DNA of 24,722 nucleotides from UMGS1590 sp036303105 (GTDB taxonomy: Bacteria; Bacillota; Peptococcia; Peptococcales; Peptococcaceae): contig JAXJBF010000041.1 in assembly GCA_036303105.1 (NCBI GenBank), positions 1 to 24,722 of the forward strand, in the 5' to 3' direction. A program made the position numbers and the translations under genes. Below, piece after piece: positions 1-7,047 of the stretch (the stretch's first letter is position 1; each line of letters begins with the position of its first letter). A model generated the notes under the pieces. That model was not told where the DNA came from. It worked only from the letters and a program-made list of their open reading frames with translations, and searched no databases.

Positions 1-468
1 GATGAAGGGCGCGCACATGACGCCTTTGTGCTTGAAGGGGAGCTCGAGCAGCAGCGGCAGACGTTCGTCGGCGCGGCGCTGGTTTTCGCAGGTGACGTTG
101 AAGAAGATGTTGTCCCAGCCATCGCCCCAGTCGCGGGGCAGGCAGCGGGCGACGCGCTGCGGCCGCTTGGTGAGCAGGTAAAAGATGACGTCGCTGCGCT
201 GGCGCATGATGTCCCAGGCTTCGTCGCGCCATGGGTCGGCCTGGGGCAGGAAGAAATCGGAGGTCATGCAGACGCGGATGAGTTCACCGGCGCGGATTTT
301 GTAGTTGCCGCGGCGGTCTTTGGCGAGGGGATAGCGCATGTTGGCGGTGCGGTAGATGCGGGCGCCGTCGTCGCCGGCGCGGACGCGGTCGAGGTAGTAC
401 ATGTAGCAGTGGTCGCAGCCTTCGCTGATTTTGACGCACCCGTGCCAGGGGTTCCAAATGTCGTGCAT
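1..468 (-). CDS. DUF5131 (phage Gp37/Gp68-like) family protein, 3' part missing
   Basis: The N-terminal 156 residues are present; the gene runs off the left edge. It begins MHDIWNPWHGC and carries the cysteine cluster GCVKISEGCDHCY, which with the early WNPW is the hallmark of DUF5131 (Gp37/Gp68). Such proteins have a radical-SAM-like Cx5CxxC cluster and are common on phages and in Bacillota genomes; no biochemical role is firmly known. Further inside, a stretch reading FYLLTKRP followed by an NVTCENQ segment also fits the family. The ATG at 468-466 is chosen because GAAAGGAGG lies 7 nt upstream. The upstream stalk-protein gene is separated by a strong terminator, so this gene needs its own start signal or readthrough; no clear promoter was seen in the 40 nt between. 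The family call is firm, the function unknown. Confidence 0.85.
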   Translation of the reverse strand, partial: MHDIWNPWHGCVKISEGCDHCYMYYLDRVRAGDDGARIYRTANMRYPLAKDRRGNYKIRAGELIRVCMTSDFFLPQADPWRDEAWDIMRQRSDVIFYLLTKRPQRVARCLPRDWGDGWDNIFFNVTCENQRRADERLPLLLELPFKHKGVMCAPFI

Positions 469-502
469 GGCAAAGCCTCCTTTCTTGGGGTTGTTTTTAG
501 GG

Positions 503-541
503 TAACAAAAAATCCCCAAAAGCGCCAGGGCTTTTGGGGAT
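503..541 (-). terminator. Rho-independent terminator of the stalk-domain gene
   Basis: A perfect 12-bp stem (arms 512-523 and 530-541, ATCCCCAAAAGC and its complement) closes a 6-nt loop and is followed on the minus strand by TTTTTTGTT. It lies 20 nt after the stop codon of the stalk-domain protein gene and reads in its direction. Confidence 0.9.
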
Positions 542-560
542 GGGCTGCACGCGGCAGCGA

Positions 561-2300
561 TTATTTTGCTTCAAAGAGCACACCGGAGGTGGTGCCGTCT
601 GGGCGGGAAATGGCGTCGACGTTATAGCCGAGTTCTTCCCCGATGACACGGAATGGCACCATGGTGCGGCCAGCATCGGCGATGATGTATGGCGCAACAT
701 CGGTGGTCTTAGTGGTGCCGTTGATGGTGTAGGTTTTGGAGCCTGGGCTCATGACCATGGTGGTGCTGCCGAGCTTGATGGTGATGGTGTTGTCATCATA
801 GAGGTAGTCGACAGTGCCGCCGAAAGCCTGGGCCACTGCACGCAGCGGCACGAAGGTGCGGTCAAGATAGATGAGCGGAGCAACGTCCATGTTGACGGTG
901 CTGCCGTCCACCTTCATGGCGGTGGAGCCGATGGTCAGTTCCACTTTCTGAGCCTTGGCGTTAGGATCTTTGAAGGTAAAGGTGTCGCTGACGACCTGGT
1001 AAGCGTGGCCTTTGTCGTCGGTGAAGGTGATTTCAAACTTCCCGGTGCAGGCTTTGTCGCACTGCAGCGCTGTGAGCAGGGTGCCTTTGCTGGTCAGAGA
1101 CGCACCGTGGTCAGTGAGGATGACTTGGAAACCTGGGTCGCTGACGGAAGAGTCGATCCAGCGGATGTCAATGTTGGTTGGGAAGAAGTCGAGCTTCATG
1201 GCACTGCCTTTGCTGTCCACAAGGGTAAATTCAACGCCCGCTTGTTCGCCAGTGTTGTAGCTGGAGCGGTTGGTCAGCACTTTGCCGGTTTCGATCTCAT
1301 CGACAACGGTGAGGTCGGCAGTGGCGACGGTGTTGTTGTTGTAGATGGCCACAACGCGCACTTTTTCGCCAACGGTGGCGTCGTCTTTGAGGGTGATGTC
1401 AGGCTTGCTGTTGTCCACATCGCCATCGATGAGGTCTTCGTTGGTGAAGGTGTAGAGCATGCCGTCTTCACTGGTGACGTCGTACTTTTTGCCGTCGGTG
1501 TTGACGTAGTAGAGCTTGCCGGTGGTGGTTTCACCGCGCACGATGACGCTGCCGCCGAAGTCAAATTCGTAGTGGTCGAGGGTGCCGTAGCTTGGGGTCA
1601 GGCTCAAGGTCTGCGACAGGGTGTCGACAAGTTCGCCGTCGCGTTCAAAGGTGACGCGCACTTTGGCAGCGTTGGTGGCAAATGTCAGGTTGTATTTTTT
1701 GAAATAGAGGCTGCCGTCGTCGCCTTTGCTGAGGCTTGGCACATCGATGTACTGTGAGGTGCCGGCTTTGCCGTTGGCATCGATGCTCTGCAGGCAAATG
1801 CGGTCGTCACTGTCCGGAATGTATTTGCTGTCAAAGGTGACGGTCAGGGCACGGTTGGAGGTGCCATCGGCATTGTCAAAGGTGGCCTTGATGGATGCCG
1901 GCATGGTGGCCACATATTCCTGAGAAACGGTTTTTGATGCATAAACGGTGCTGCCGTCTGCACTTTGAACGTTTATCGTGATTTTATTTTTGGCGGACAG
2001 GTCATCCAGATTCTGAATCTTGGATTTTGGAATGTAAATGGTGTCTTCTCCGTCGTAGGCAACAATGCCGGTGTAGATGGCATCAGCGACACCTTCCTGG
2101 TAGCAGACAACACGCATGTTTTTCTCAACGTCACTGCCTGTGATCAGAACGAGGACGTTGTTGTTCTGTTCAACATTGTTGTTAAAGCTTGCCACGGTGA
2201 TGGTGATGTCTCTGCTGGTGTCGGCAGCAAAGGCAGCGGCTGGCAGCAGGCTCAGCAGCATCGCAGCGAGGGCCACGATGGCTACTAATCTTTTCTTCAT
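561..2300 (-). CDS. Secreted protein with C-terminal copper amine oxidase N-like (stalk) domain
   Basis: 579 residues. A classical signal peptide (positively charged MKKR, hydrophobic core, AAAFA cleavage site near residue 25) predicts export. The last ~130 residues (about 449-579) carry two YLDRTFVPLRA / AGRTMVPFRVI type repeats separated by DDNTITI-like strands, the pattern of the copper amine oxidase N-terminal-like domain (PF07833), a cell-surface module common in anaerobic Bacillota and not an oxidase by itself. Residues 30-445 look like tandem beta-sandwich repeats rich in Asp, Thr and Val, with no recognisable catalytic motif. The ATG is supported by AAGGAGGG 9 nt upstream. It has its own promoter and terminator, so it is monocistronic. 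A structural or binding role at the envelope is inferred; the ligand is unknown. Confidence 0.85.
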   Translation of the reverse strand: MKKRLVAIVALAAMLLSLLPAAAFAADTSRDITITVASFNNNVEQNNNVLVLITGSDVEKNMRVVCYQEGVADAIYTGIVAYDGEDTIYIPKSKIQNLDDLSAKNKITINVQSADGSTVYASKTVSQEYVATMPASIKATFDNADGTSNRALTVTFDSKYIPDSDDRICLQSIDANGKAGTSQYIDVPSLSKGDDGSLYFKKYNLTFATNAAKVRVTFERDGELVDTLSQTLSLTPSYGTLDHYEFDFGGSVIVRGETTTGKLYYVNTDGKKYDVTSEDGMLYTFTNEDLIDGDVDNSKPDITLKDDATVGEKVRVVAIYNNNTVATADLTVVDEIETGKVLTNRSSYNTGEQAGVEFTLVDSKGSAMKLDFFPTNIDIRWIDSSVSDPGFQVILTDHGASLTSKGTLLTALQCDKACTGKFEITFTDDKGHAYQVVSDTFTFKDPNAKAQKVELTIGSTAMKVDGSTVNMDVAPLIYLDRTFVPLRAVAQAFGGTVDYLYDDNTITIKLGSTTMVMSPGSKTYTINGTTKTTDVAPYIIADAGRTMVPFRVIGEELGYNVDAISRPDGTTSGVLFEAK

Positions 2301-2351
2301 TGTTCAATTCCCTCCTTAAAAAAACGCACAAAAAAGTTTAAACTTTGCATA

Positions 2352-2360
2352 ATTATAGCA
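2352..2360 (-). promoter_or_regulatory. Extended -10 promoter of the stalk-domain gene
   Basis: On the minus strand TGCTATAAT is a perfect extended -10 element, about 50 bp upstream of the start codon. No good -35 is found at 16-18 bp, which suits an extended -10 promoter. Confidence 0.5.
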
Positions 2361-2466
2361 TAGAAATGGCACAAATACAGTTGATCCTGATAATTGTTAT
2401 TGGTCTGTCATCGGATATCAAAAGAATTGTCATTATTCTTCAAGAACTTTGGCACCGATGTGTTAC

Positions 2467-2916
2467 TTATTCGGCCATTTTCTTTTCGATGTCACTAATT
2501 TCGTTGACGCGGCGTTCATGACGGCCGCCTTCGAAGTCGCTTTCCAGCCAGACATCGACGATGTCGAGGGCGAGGCCTTCACCAATGACGCGCTGGCCCA
2601 TGGTGAGGATGTTGGCGTTGTTGTGGTTGCGGCTGGCGCGGGCCGAGAAGGTGTCGTGGCAGAGGGCTGCACGGATGCCCGGCACTTTGTTGGCAGCAAT
2701 GCCGATGCCGATGCCGGTGCCGCAGACGAGGATGCCGCGGTCACATTCGCCGGAAGCAACGGCGCGGGCCGCTGGTTCAGCGATCAGCGGATAGTCGCAG
2801 GAGTCGTGGCTGTCGGTGCCGAAGTCGACAACGTCGTGGCCGAGGGTTTCGAGGTGTTTTTTGATGGCGCTTTTGAGGTCGTAGCCGCCGTGGTCAGATC
2901 CTAATGCAATTTTCAC
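2467..2916 (-). CDS. rpiB: Ribose-5-phosphate isomerase B (RpiB/LacAB family)
   Basis: 149 residues, the usual RpiB length. The enzyme interconverts ribose 5-phosphate and ribulose 5-phosphate in the cytosolic pentose phosphate pathway. Visible signatures are GSDHGGYDLK at the N-terminus, CDYP at 40-43, the catalytic-loop VCGTGIGIGIAANK with Cys65 as the likely base, and the SRNHNNANIL segment. The start is GTG (2916-2914): it opens the conserved MKIALGSDHGG and has AAGGAG 8 nt upstream. It begins 3 nt after the stop codon of the arginine phosphatase gene, so the two are surely co-transcribed and perhaps translationally coupled. The order sua5-ywlE-rpiB matches the ywlC-ywlE-ywlF order of Bacillus; the glyA and upp genes that follow in many genomes are not here. 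A galactose-6-phosphate isomerase role is less likely in this context. Confidence 0.93.
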   Translation of the reverse strand: MKIALGSDHGGYDLKSAIKKHLETLGHDVVDFGTDSHDSCDYPLIAEPAARAVASGECDRGILVCGTGIGIGIAANKVPGIRAALCHDTFSARASRNHNNANILTMGQRVIGEGLALDIVDVWLESDFEGGRHERRVNEISDIEKKMAE

Positions 2917-2919
2917 GTT

Positions 2920-3375
2920 TCATTCTCCTTTTGTTTGTTCGTTTTTCCATTCGTCGAGACGCGCCGCAATGGCTGACGCAATCTGGTCGTAGGTATGTTG
3001 ATAGGTGTCGATGCCGCCGCCGAAAGGATCGGCAATGTCGCCCGCCGGCGAGAGCGGCGCGATGCGTGCTGCGTATTGCGGCACAATCTGGCGCAGCTGT
3101 GCAGCCTGCGCCAGGGTCATGGTGTAGACGTGGTCGCTGTAGGCGATGAGGTCCGTGGTCAGAGCGCGGGAACGATGGCCGCTGAGGTCGAGGCCGTGGG
3201 CATCGCAGACGCGCACGGCTTCAGGCGTGGCGCCGTCGCCAGGGAAAGCGGCCATGCCGGCAGAGGCAACCGCTGCATCGGCAAAATGGCCATCACGGCG
3301 CAGCATGTCAAGGGCGATGGCCGCCGCCATGGGGCTGCGGCAGGTGTTGCCGGTGCAGACAAAGAGCAGGTTCAT
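2920..3375 (-). CDS. ywlE: Protein arginine phosphatase (YwlE-type low-molecular-weight phosphatase)
   Basis: 151 residues. The P-loop is CTGNTCRS with nucleophile Cys7 and Arg13, the Cx5R signature of low-molecular-weight phosphatases; the acid/base Asp is Asp116 in DPFGG. Residue 11 is Thr, the residue known in Bacillus YwlE to favour phospho-arginine over phospho-tyrosine, so arginine phosphatase is the better call. In Bacillus the enzyme reverses McsB-made arginine phosphorylation that marks proteins for ClpCP. The start at 3375 opens MNLLFVCTGN, and AAGGAG lies 10 nt upstream; an in-frame ATG further up would add 17 non-conserved residues inside sua5. It lies 4 nt after the sua5 stop and 3 nt before rpiB, in one operon. 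Tyrosine phosphatase activity cannot be excluded. Confidence 0.88.
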   Translation of the reverse strand: MNLLFVCTGNTCRSPMAAAIALDMLRRDGHFADAAVASAGMAAFPGDGATPEAVRVCDAHGLDLSGHRSRALTTDLIAYSDHVYTMTLAQAAQLRQIVPQYAARIAPLSPAGDIADPFGGGIDTYQHTYDQIASAIAARLDEWKNEQTKGE

Positions 3376-3379
3376 GCGC

Positions 3380-4405
3380 TCACGCTCCTTCGAAGCTGTC
3401 CGGCCATGGCTGGCTGAGCTTGCCAATGCGGTTCATGATGGCTTCGCCAAGGTCAGCGAGAGGCCAGGCGTCGATGTAAATTTCTTTGACGCCGTAGGCA
3501 TCCATGCGGCGCAGGCCGTCAAAGAGGCGGTGCGCGGCTTCGTCAGGGTGGGCGAAGCTGCCCATGTTCCAAACGAAGACGTCTTCCGGAATGGTGCCCA
3601 GGCCTTGCAGCGTTTCGTCAGCGATGAGCATGCCCACTGGACGCGGCGCTGCTTTGAGGCGGGCCAGGATTTTTTCAGCGCGGTCGTCGCCGGTCAAGAG
3701 GTAAGCCGGTGCCTGTGGTGCATAGTGGCGATATTTCATGCCAGGGGCCTTTGGCGCGTCGTCTGGGCCGAGGGGCGCCGCTTCTGTGACAGGCCCGATA
3801 AGGGCTTCGATTTTTTCGCGAGGGATGCCGCCGGGACGCAGGATGGCGTATGGGGTGACGGTGAGATCCACGATGGTGGATTCCACGCCAACGCGGCAGG
3901 TGCCGCCGTCAACAACGCCAGCAATGTGGTCGCCGAAATCGTGCTCCACATGGGCCGCCATGGTTGGCGATGGGTGGCCGCTGAGGTTGGCGCTTGGACC
4001 GGCCAGCGGATGGCCCACAGCACGAATCAGGGTGCGTGCCAAATCGTTGTCCGGCATGCGCACAGCAACGGTGTCAAGGCCGCCGCTGACAACGCTGGAC
4101 ACAACTTTGCGCTTCTTGAGCACGAGGGTCAGCGGGCCAGGCCAGAACGCTTCCGCCAGATCGATGGCAGCTTCCGGAATATCTTCAGCGATGTCGCGCA
4201 GGGCGCTCATATCGGCAATGTGCAGAATCAGCGGGTTGTCCGATGGACGACCCTTGGCGGCGTACACGGCGCGGCAGGCGTCTTCATTGAAGCCATCGGC
4301 GCCGAGGCCGTAGACCGTCTCGGTCGGAAAGGCCACGAGTTTGCCGGCTCGCAGCGCATCCACCGCTGTCTGCAGGTCTTCTTCTCGAGTGATGTCTAGT
4401 AGCAT
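3380..4405 (-). CDS. sua5: L-threonylcarbamoyladenylate synthase, Sua5 type
   Basis: 341 residues, the long two-domain Sua5 form rather than the ~190-residue YrdC form. It makes threonylcarbamoyl-AMP from threonine, bicarbonate and ATP for the t6A37 modification of ANN-decoding tRNAs, together with TsaB/D/E. The YrdC domain shows FPTETVYGLG (26-35), the substrate-binding KGRPSDNPL (51-59), and GPSANLSGHPSPT. After a PGMKYRHYAP linker comes the C-terminal Sua5 domain. Two in-frame ATGs, 4414 and 4405, compete. The second is chosen because AAAGG lies 9 nt upstream of it but directly abuts the first. First gene of the sua5-ywlE-rpiB operon, with a good promoter about 45 bp upstream. Confidence 0.93.
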   Translation of the reverse strand: MLLDITREEDLQTAVDALRAGKLVAFPTETVYGLGADGFNEDACRAVYAAKGRPSDNPLILHIADMSALRDIAEDIPEAAIDLAEAFWPGPLTLVLKKRKVVSSVVSGGLDTVAVRMPDNDLARTLIRAVGHPLAGPSANLSGHPSPTMAAHVEHDFGDHIAGVVDGGTCRVGVESTIVDLTVTPYAILRPGGIPREKIEALIGPVTEAAPLGPDDAPKAPGMKYRHYAPQAPAYLLTGDDRAEKILARLKAAPRPVGMLIADETLQGLGTIPEDVFVWNMGSFAHPDEAAHRLFDGLRRMDAYGVKEIYIDAWPLADLGEAIMNRIGKLSQPWPDSFEGA

Positions 4406-4451
4406 CTTCCCCATCCTTTCTTACTGGGAGTGTGCAATGTTCGTACCTTTT

Positions 4452-4481
4452 ATTATACCTGCTCCCGCCGGAAAATGACAG
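4452..4481 (-). promoter_or_regulatory. Sigma-A promoter of the sua5-ywlE-rpiB operon
   Basis: Minus strand: -35 CTGTCA (4476-4481), 18-bp spacer, perfect -10 TATAAT (4452-4457), about 47 bp upstream of the chosen start codon. Confidence 0.65.
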
Positions 4482-4500
4482 CCCTGAGCGTCGGTTGCGC

Positions 4501-4538
4501 AAAAGAAAAGAGACGATCGTCGATAGCGATCGTCTCTT
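4501..4538 (-). terminator. Rho-independent terminator of the DUF368/popT gene
   Basis: Perfect 12-bp stem, arms 4508-4519 and 4527-4538 (AAGAGACGATCG on the minus strand), 7-nt loop, then TTCTTTT. It follows the DUF368 stop codon by 7 nt and separates that gene from the sua5 promoter. Confidence 0.9.
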
Positions 4539-4545
4539 AGAGAAA

Positions 4546-5469
4546 TCAAGAATTGCTATGGCTGTCGTTGAGCAGGGCCTGCATCTCTGCTTCACGACGC
4601 TGGCCAGCGGCTTTGATCTTTTCGAGGATGAAAAGAATGGCGATGCCAAGCAGGAAGGCCAGAGGATTGAAGGTCGCCAGGGTCAGCGGCGCTTCGCCGT
4701 CGGCGAGGGTGGTTGGCCCCATAACGATGGCGTAGAGCGAACCGAGCATGAGCCCGATGATGAGATAGACCATGGCGCTGCGGTGGCGTTTCAGCGCAGC
4801 ACGCAGAAAACGCACAGAAACAGCGGCCCCGCAAAGAATGCCGAAAACGAGCACAATCATGCCAGGCAAAACGGCCCATTCTAAACGCACCAGCTTGCCA
4901 AAAGCGCTGATCATAGGAAGGTAAACACCCATGATGAGCAGCACCGTGGAACCGCTGACGCCAGGAAGCACCATGGCCGAGATGGCCAAAGCGCCAGAGA
5001 TGAAGATGTACACATATTGCCCAAGGTTGAGGGTCAGGAAGCTCAGCGCAGCACCACCGCCGCTGCCTTCACGGAAAAAGACCATGCCACAGACGAGCAC
5101 CAGGCCAATGAGCAGAAATGGCAGTTTGCTGTAATGGCCGACGACAACGTCTCGCTCTTCCTTGATGACAAACGGCAGCGCCGCCAGGGTCAGCCCCAAA
5201 AACAGCGAGGTGAGAAAATAGATGTGGCTTTCAAAAAGCTGTGCCAGCACGAGAACAGACGACACCATCCCGATGACCCAGCCGATGCCCAGTTTGCACA
5301 GATACCGCAAGCCTTCTTTACGCTCACGCATGGACCCATTGAACAGGTAGTGCAGGGCGTCAATAAAGCGTTCATAGAAGCCCAAAATATAAGCAACCGT
5401 GCCGCCAGACACGCCTGGCACACTGTCGGCAAGTGCCATACAGAAACCATGGAAAATATGGTATAGCAT
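4546..5469 (-). CDS. popT: DUF368 family polyprenyl-phosphate transporter (PopT-like)
   Basis: 307 residues, a normal DUF368 length, with about eight hydrophobic segments. The two family signatures are VPGVSGGTVA (17-26) and LPGVSGSTVLL (168-178), an internal duplication typical of this family. DUF368 proteins, with DedA proteins, are established candidates for flipping undecaprenyl phosphate back across the cytoplasmic membrane so it can be reused for peptidoglycan and wall polymer synthesis; that role is inferred here from family membership. The ATG at 5469 has GGGAG about 8 nt upstream. A strong promoter lies 80-108 bp upstream, and its leader contains a terminator-like hairpin, suggesting regulated readthrough. 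The gene is followed by its own terminator. Confidence 0.88.
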   Translation of the reverse strand: MLYHIFHGFCMALADSVPGVSGGTVAYILGFYERFIDALHYLFNGSMRERKEGLRYLCKLGIGWVIGMVSSVLVLAQLFESHIYFLTSLFLGLTLAALPFVIKEERDVVVGHYSKLPFLLIGLVLVCGMVFFREGSGGGAALSFLTLNLGQYVYIFISGALAISAMVLPGVSGSTVLLIMGVYLPMISAFGKLVRLEWAVLPGMIVLVFGILCGAAVSVRFLRAALKRHRSAMVYLIIGLMLGSLYAIVMGPTTLADGEAPLTLATFNPLAFLLGIAILFILEKIKAAGQRREAEMQALLNDSHSNS

Positions 5470-5498
5470 CGTTTCTCTCCCTTCGCACCAAGTTTCTC

Positions 5499-5527
5499 AA
5501 AAATGAGCGGCTGTATACACAGCCGCT
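5499..5527 (-). terminator. Terminator-like hairpin between the popT promoter and popT
   Basis: Perfect 9-bp GC-rich stem (arms 5506-5514 and 5519-5527, AGCGGCTGT on the minus strand), 4-nt loop, then CATTTTTGAG. By position it could end the zinc-ribbon transcript. However, it lies downstream of the best popT promoter and 30 nt upstream of the popT start, so it is also part of the popT leader and may attenuate popT. Confidence 0.65.
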
Positions 5528-5548
5528 GCGAGTCTATGTTATTTCATT

Positions 5549-5577
5549 ATTATAGACCATCCGCTGCACACTGGCAA
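5549..5577 (-). promoter_or_regulatory. Sigma-A promoter of popT
   Basis: Minus strand: -35 TTGCCA (5572-5577), 17-bp spacer, perfect -10 TATAAT (5549-5554). It starts just beyond the stop codon of the zinc-ribbon gene and would give a leader of about 70 nt. Confidence 0.7.
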
Positions 5578-5596
5578 CAGCCGCGGACCGATCTGA

Positions 5597-6220
5597 TTAA
5601 AAAGCGGGTTCTTCTTCCCGGGTTGTCACTGCACCACAGTGACTGCAATAGTGGTCGTTTCTGCCCATGGCTTCGCCGCAGACAGGGCAATGTCTGCCCA
5701 GCGCCGCGCCGCAATGGCGGCAATAGCCGGCATGTTTTGGCGACCAGCTGCCGCAGTCGTCACAGTTGACAAACAGCAGATGGCGATAAAGGAAAAACAG
5801 CACCACCGCTGCCAGGTTGCCGACGAGGCCGAGCAAGAGCCAGAGCACGCCGTTCATATTGCTGCGCACGGCCTGCTGATAGAGCCAGCCGGCAACGAGC
5901 AGCCAGTAGCCTGCGGCGATGGCCAGCAGCACCAGCCCAACAACGAGCAGCAGCGTGCGCGTTCCCAGTGACACAGCGCCGACGGTGCCAACGCTGTAGC
6001 CGGCCAGGCTCCATTCCAGCATTTCTTCCAGGCCTTCAAAGCGCCAGCCCAGCGGTACGCCGCTCTGCGTCATATAGCTCCAGGCACCGCTCAGCTGCGG
6101 CCAAAGCAGAAACGCGCCAAGACAGCCAGCGACGACCACCGCTGCCACCACCAGCAATGCGTAATTCTTACCGATACGCTTAAAATCCCAGTTCATGAGT
6201 TCGTTATGTAAAGTTGTCAT
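5597..6220 (-). CDS. Membrane protein with C-terminal double zinc ribbon
   Basis: 207 residues, not assigned to a named family. Three strongly hydrophobic segments lie at about 20-41, 89-113 and 123-150. The tail carries two zinc ribbons: Cys153/156 with Cys167/170 and Cys178/181 with Cys192/195, all CxxC pairs, the double-zinc-ribbon (DZR) layout. An integral membrane protein with cytosolic zinc ribbons is the reasonable reading; function is unknown. The start at 6220 is fixed by GCAAAGGAGG 7-8 nt upstream; an open frame continues further up but has no ribosome site. It lies downstream of the two-component genes on the same strand with no strong terminator between. An upstream segment (6272-6283) is complementary to its Shine-Dalgarno. 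Confidence 0.75.
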   Translation of the reverse strand: MTTLHNELMNWDFKRIGKNYALLVVAAVVVAGCLGAFLLWPQLSGAWSYMTQSGVPLGWRFEGLEEMLEWSLAGYSVGTVGAVSLGTRTLLLVVGLVLLAIAAGYWLLVAGWLYQQAVRSNMNGVLWLLLGLVGNLAAVVLFFLYRHLLFVNCDDCGSWSPKHAGYCRHCGAALGRHCPVCGEAMGRNDHYCSHCGAVTTREEEPAF

Positions 6221-6225
6221 TGTAA

Positions 6226-6283
6226 AAGCCTCCTTTGCTTTGCCTGTGTTCCATTTGATGGTCCAAGTATAGCAAGGAGGCTT
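6226..6283 (-). promoter_or_regulatory. Anti-Shine-Dalgarno pairing around the zinc-ribbon gene promoter
   Basis: On the minus strand AAGCCTCCTTGC (6283-6272) can pair with GCAAAGGAGGCTT (6238-6226), which contains the ribosome site: 12 bp with one bulged A. An extended -10 element (TGCTATACT, 6266-6274) lies in the loop, so a transcript starting there lacks the blocking arm, while readthrough from upstream would carry it. Confidence 0.45.
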
Positions 6284-6334
6284 AAACGGCTGATAACGTA
6301 CTCTTAAACAAATGATAAACTTTTCGCCGCAGGC

Positions 6335-6359
6335 GAGCGCTCTTATTTTAGGAGCGCTC
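6335..6359 (-). other. Hairpin at the end of the response regulator gene
   Basis: Two copies of the self-complementary GAGCGCTC (6335-6342, 6352-6359) can form a ~10-bp stem with a 5-nt loop; the right arm overlaps the TGA stop. No U-run follows on either strand, so it is not a standard terminator. It could stabilise the 3' end of the mRNA. Confidence 0.35.
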
Positions 6360-7047
6360 AGCAGGCATTGAAACGATAGCCGGCCCCCCACACAGAAACA
6401 ATGTAGCGCGGGTTGGCGGGATCTTTCTCGATCTTTTTGCGCAGGCGATTGATGTGCACCGCCACGGTGGCACTGTCGCCCATGGCGTCCCAGCCCCAGA
6501 TGCGTTCGTAAAGCTGTTCGCGGCTGAAGACAACGTCGACATTGAGCATGAAAAAGAGCAGCAGTTCGTATTCTTTGTGGGTCAGCTCCACCTCTTCTCC
6601 TTCCACATAGACACGGTGGGTTTCTTCATTGAGGCGGATGCCGCCGATCTGAATTTCGGCGCCCTTATGTTCCGCCTTGGTGAGGCGTCGGTACCGCGCC
6701 AGATGCGCCTTGACGCGCGCGACGAGCACACTTGGCGAGAAAGGTTTTTCGATGTAGTCGTCGGCGCCGAGGCCAAGGCCGCGTATTTTGTCGATGTCCT
6801 CCTGGCGCGCAGTGACCATGAGAATCGGCACGTCCAGCGTCTCGCGCAGGCGGCGGCAGATCGAAAAGCCGTCCATGCCCGGCAGCATGAGGTCGAGCAA
6901 GATCAAGTCAAAATCACCGGAAAGCCCGCGTTCAAGGCCGGTGTTGCCATCGGCGGCTATCTCGACGCTGAAACCGTCCAGCTCCAGGTAGTCGCGTTCG
7001 ATTTCGGCAATGGCAGTATCGTCTTCTATAATCAGGATCTTATCCAT
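6358..7047 (-). CDS. OmpR/PhoB-family response regulator
   Basis: 229 residues. The receiver domain (1-115) has the acidic pocket EDD (8-10), phospho-acceptor Asp52 in LLDLMLPGMDG and Lys101 in IEKPFSP. The C-terminal winged helix (about 130-229) shows LTHKEYELLLF, SREQLYERIWG, the recognition-helix VAVHINRLRKKIE and the ending GAGYRF, all typical of OmpR/PhoB DNA-binding domains. Its ATG lies inside the last codons of the kinase gene (8-nt overlap), with AAAGGAG 9 nt upstream, so the pair is co-translated. The kinase gene comes first, the reverse of the more usual order. The stimulus and target genes are not evident; the downstream zinc-ribbon membrane protein is one candidate target. Confidence 0.93.
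   Translation of the reverse strand: MDKILIIEDDTAIAEIERDYLELDGFSVEIAADGNTGLERGLSGDFDLILLDLMLPGMDGFSICRRLRETLDVPILMVTARQEDIDKIRGLGLGADDYIEKPFSPSVLVARVKAHLARYRRLTKAEHKGAEIQIGGIRLNEETHRVYVEGEEVELTHKEYELLLFFMLNVDVVFSREQLYERIWGWDAMGDSATVAVHINRLRKKIEKDPANPRYIVSVWGAGYRFNAC

Noticed and set aside
28..627. Plus-strand frame over the DUF5131 gene
   Set aside because: No ribosome site and low-complexity translation; the minus strand encodes a clear DUF5131 N-terminus.
534..1757. Long plus-strand open frame opposite the stalk-domain gene
   Set aside because: It is antisense to a gene with signal peptide, ribosome site, promoter and terminator; its translation is Gly/Val/Ala-rich with no motif. Similar antisense frames at 3146-4399 and 7010-8266 were rejected for the same reason.
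2405..2445. Weak AAGAAT/ATTCTT inverted repeat after rpiB
   Set aside because: Six AT-rich base pairs with no real U-run is not enough to call the operon terminator.
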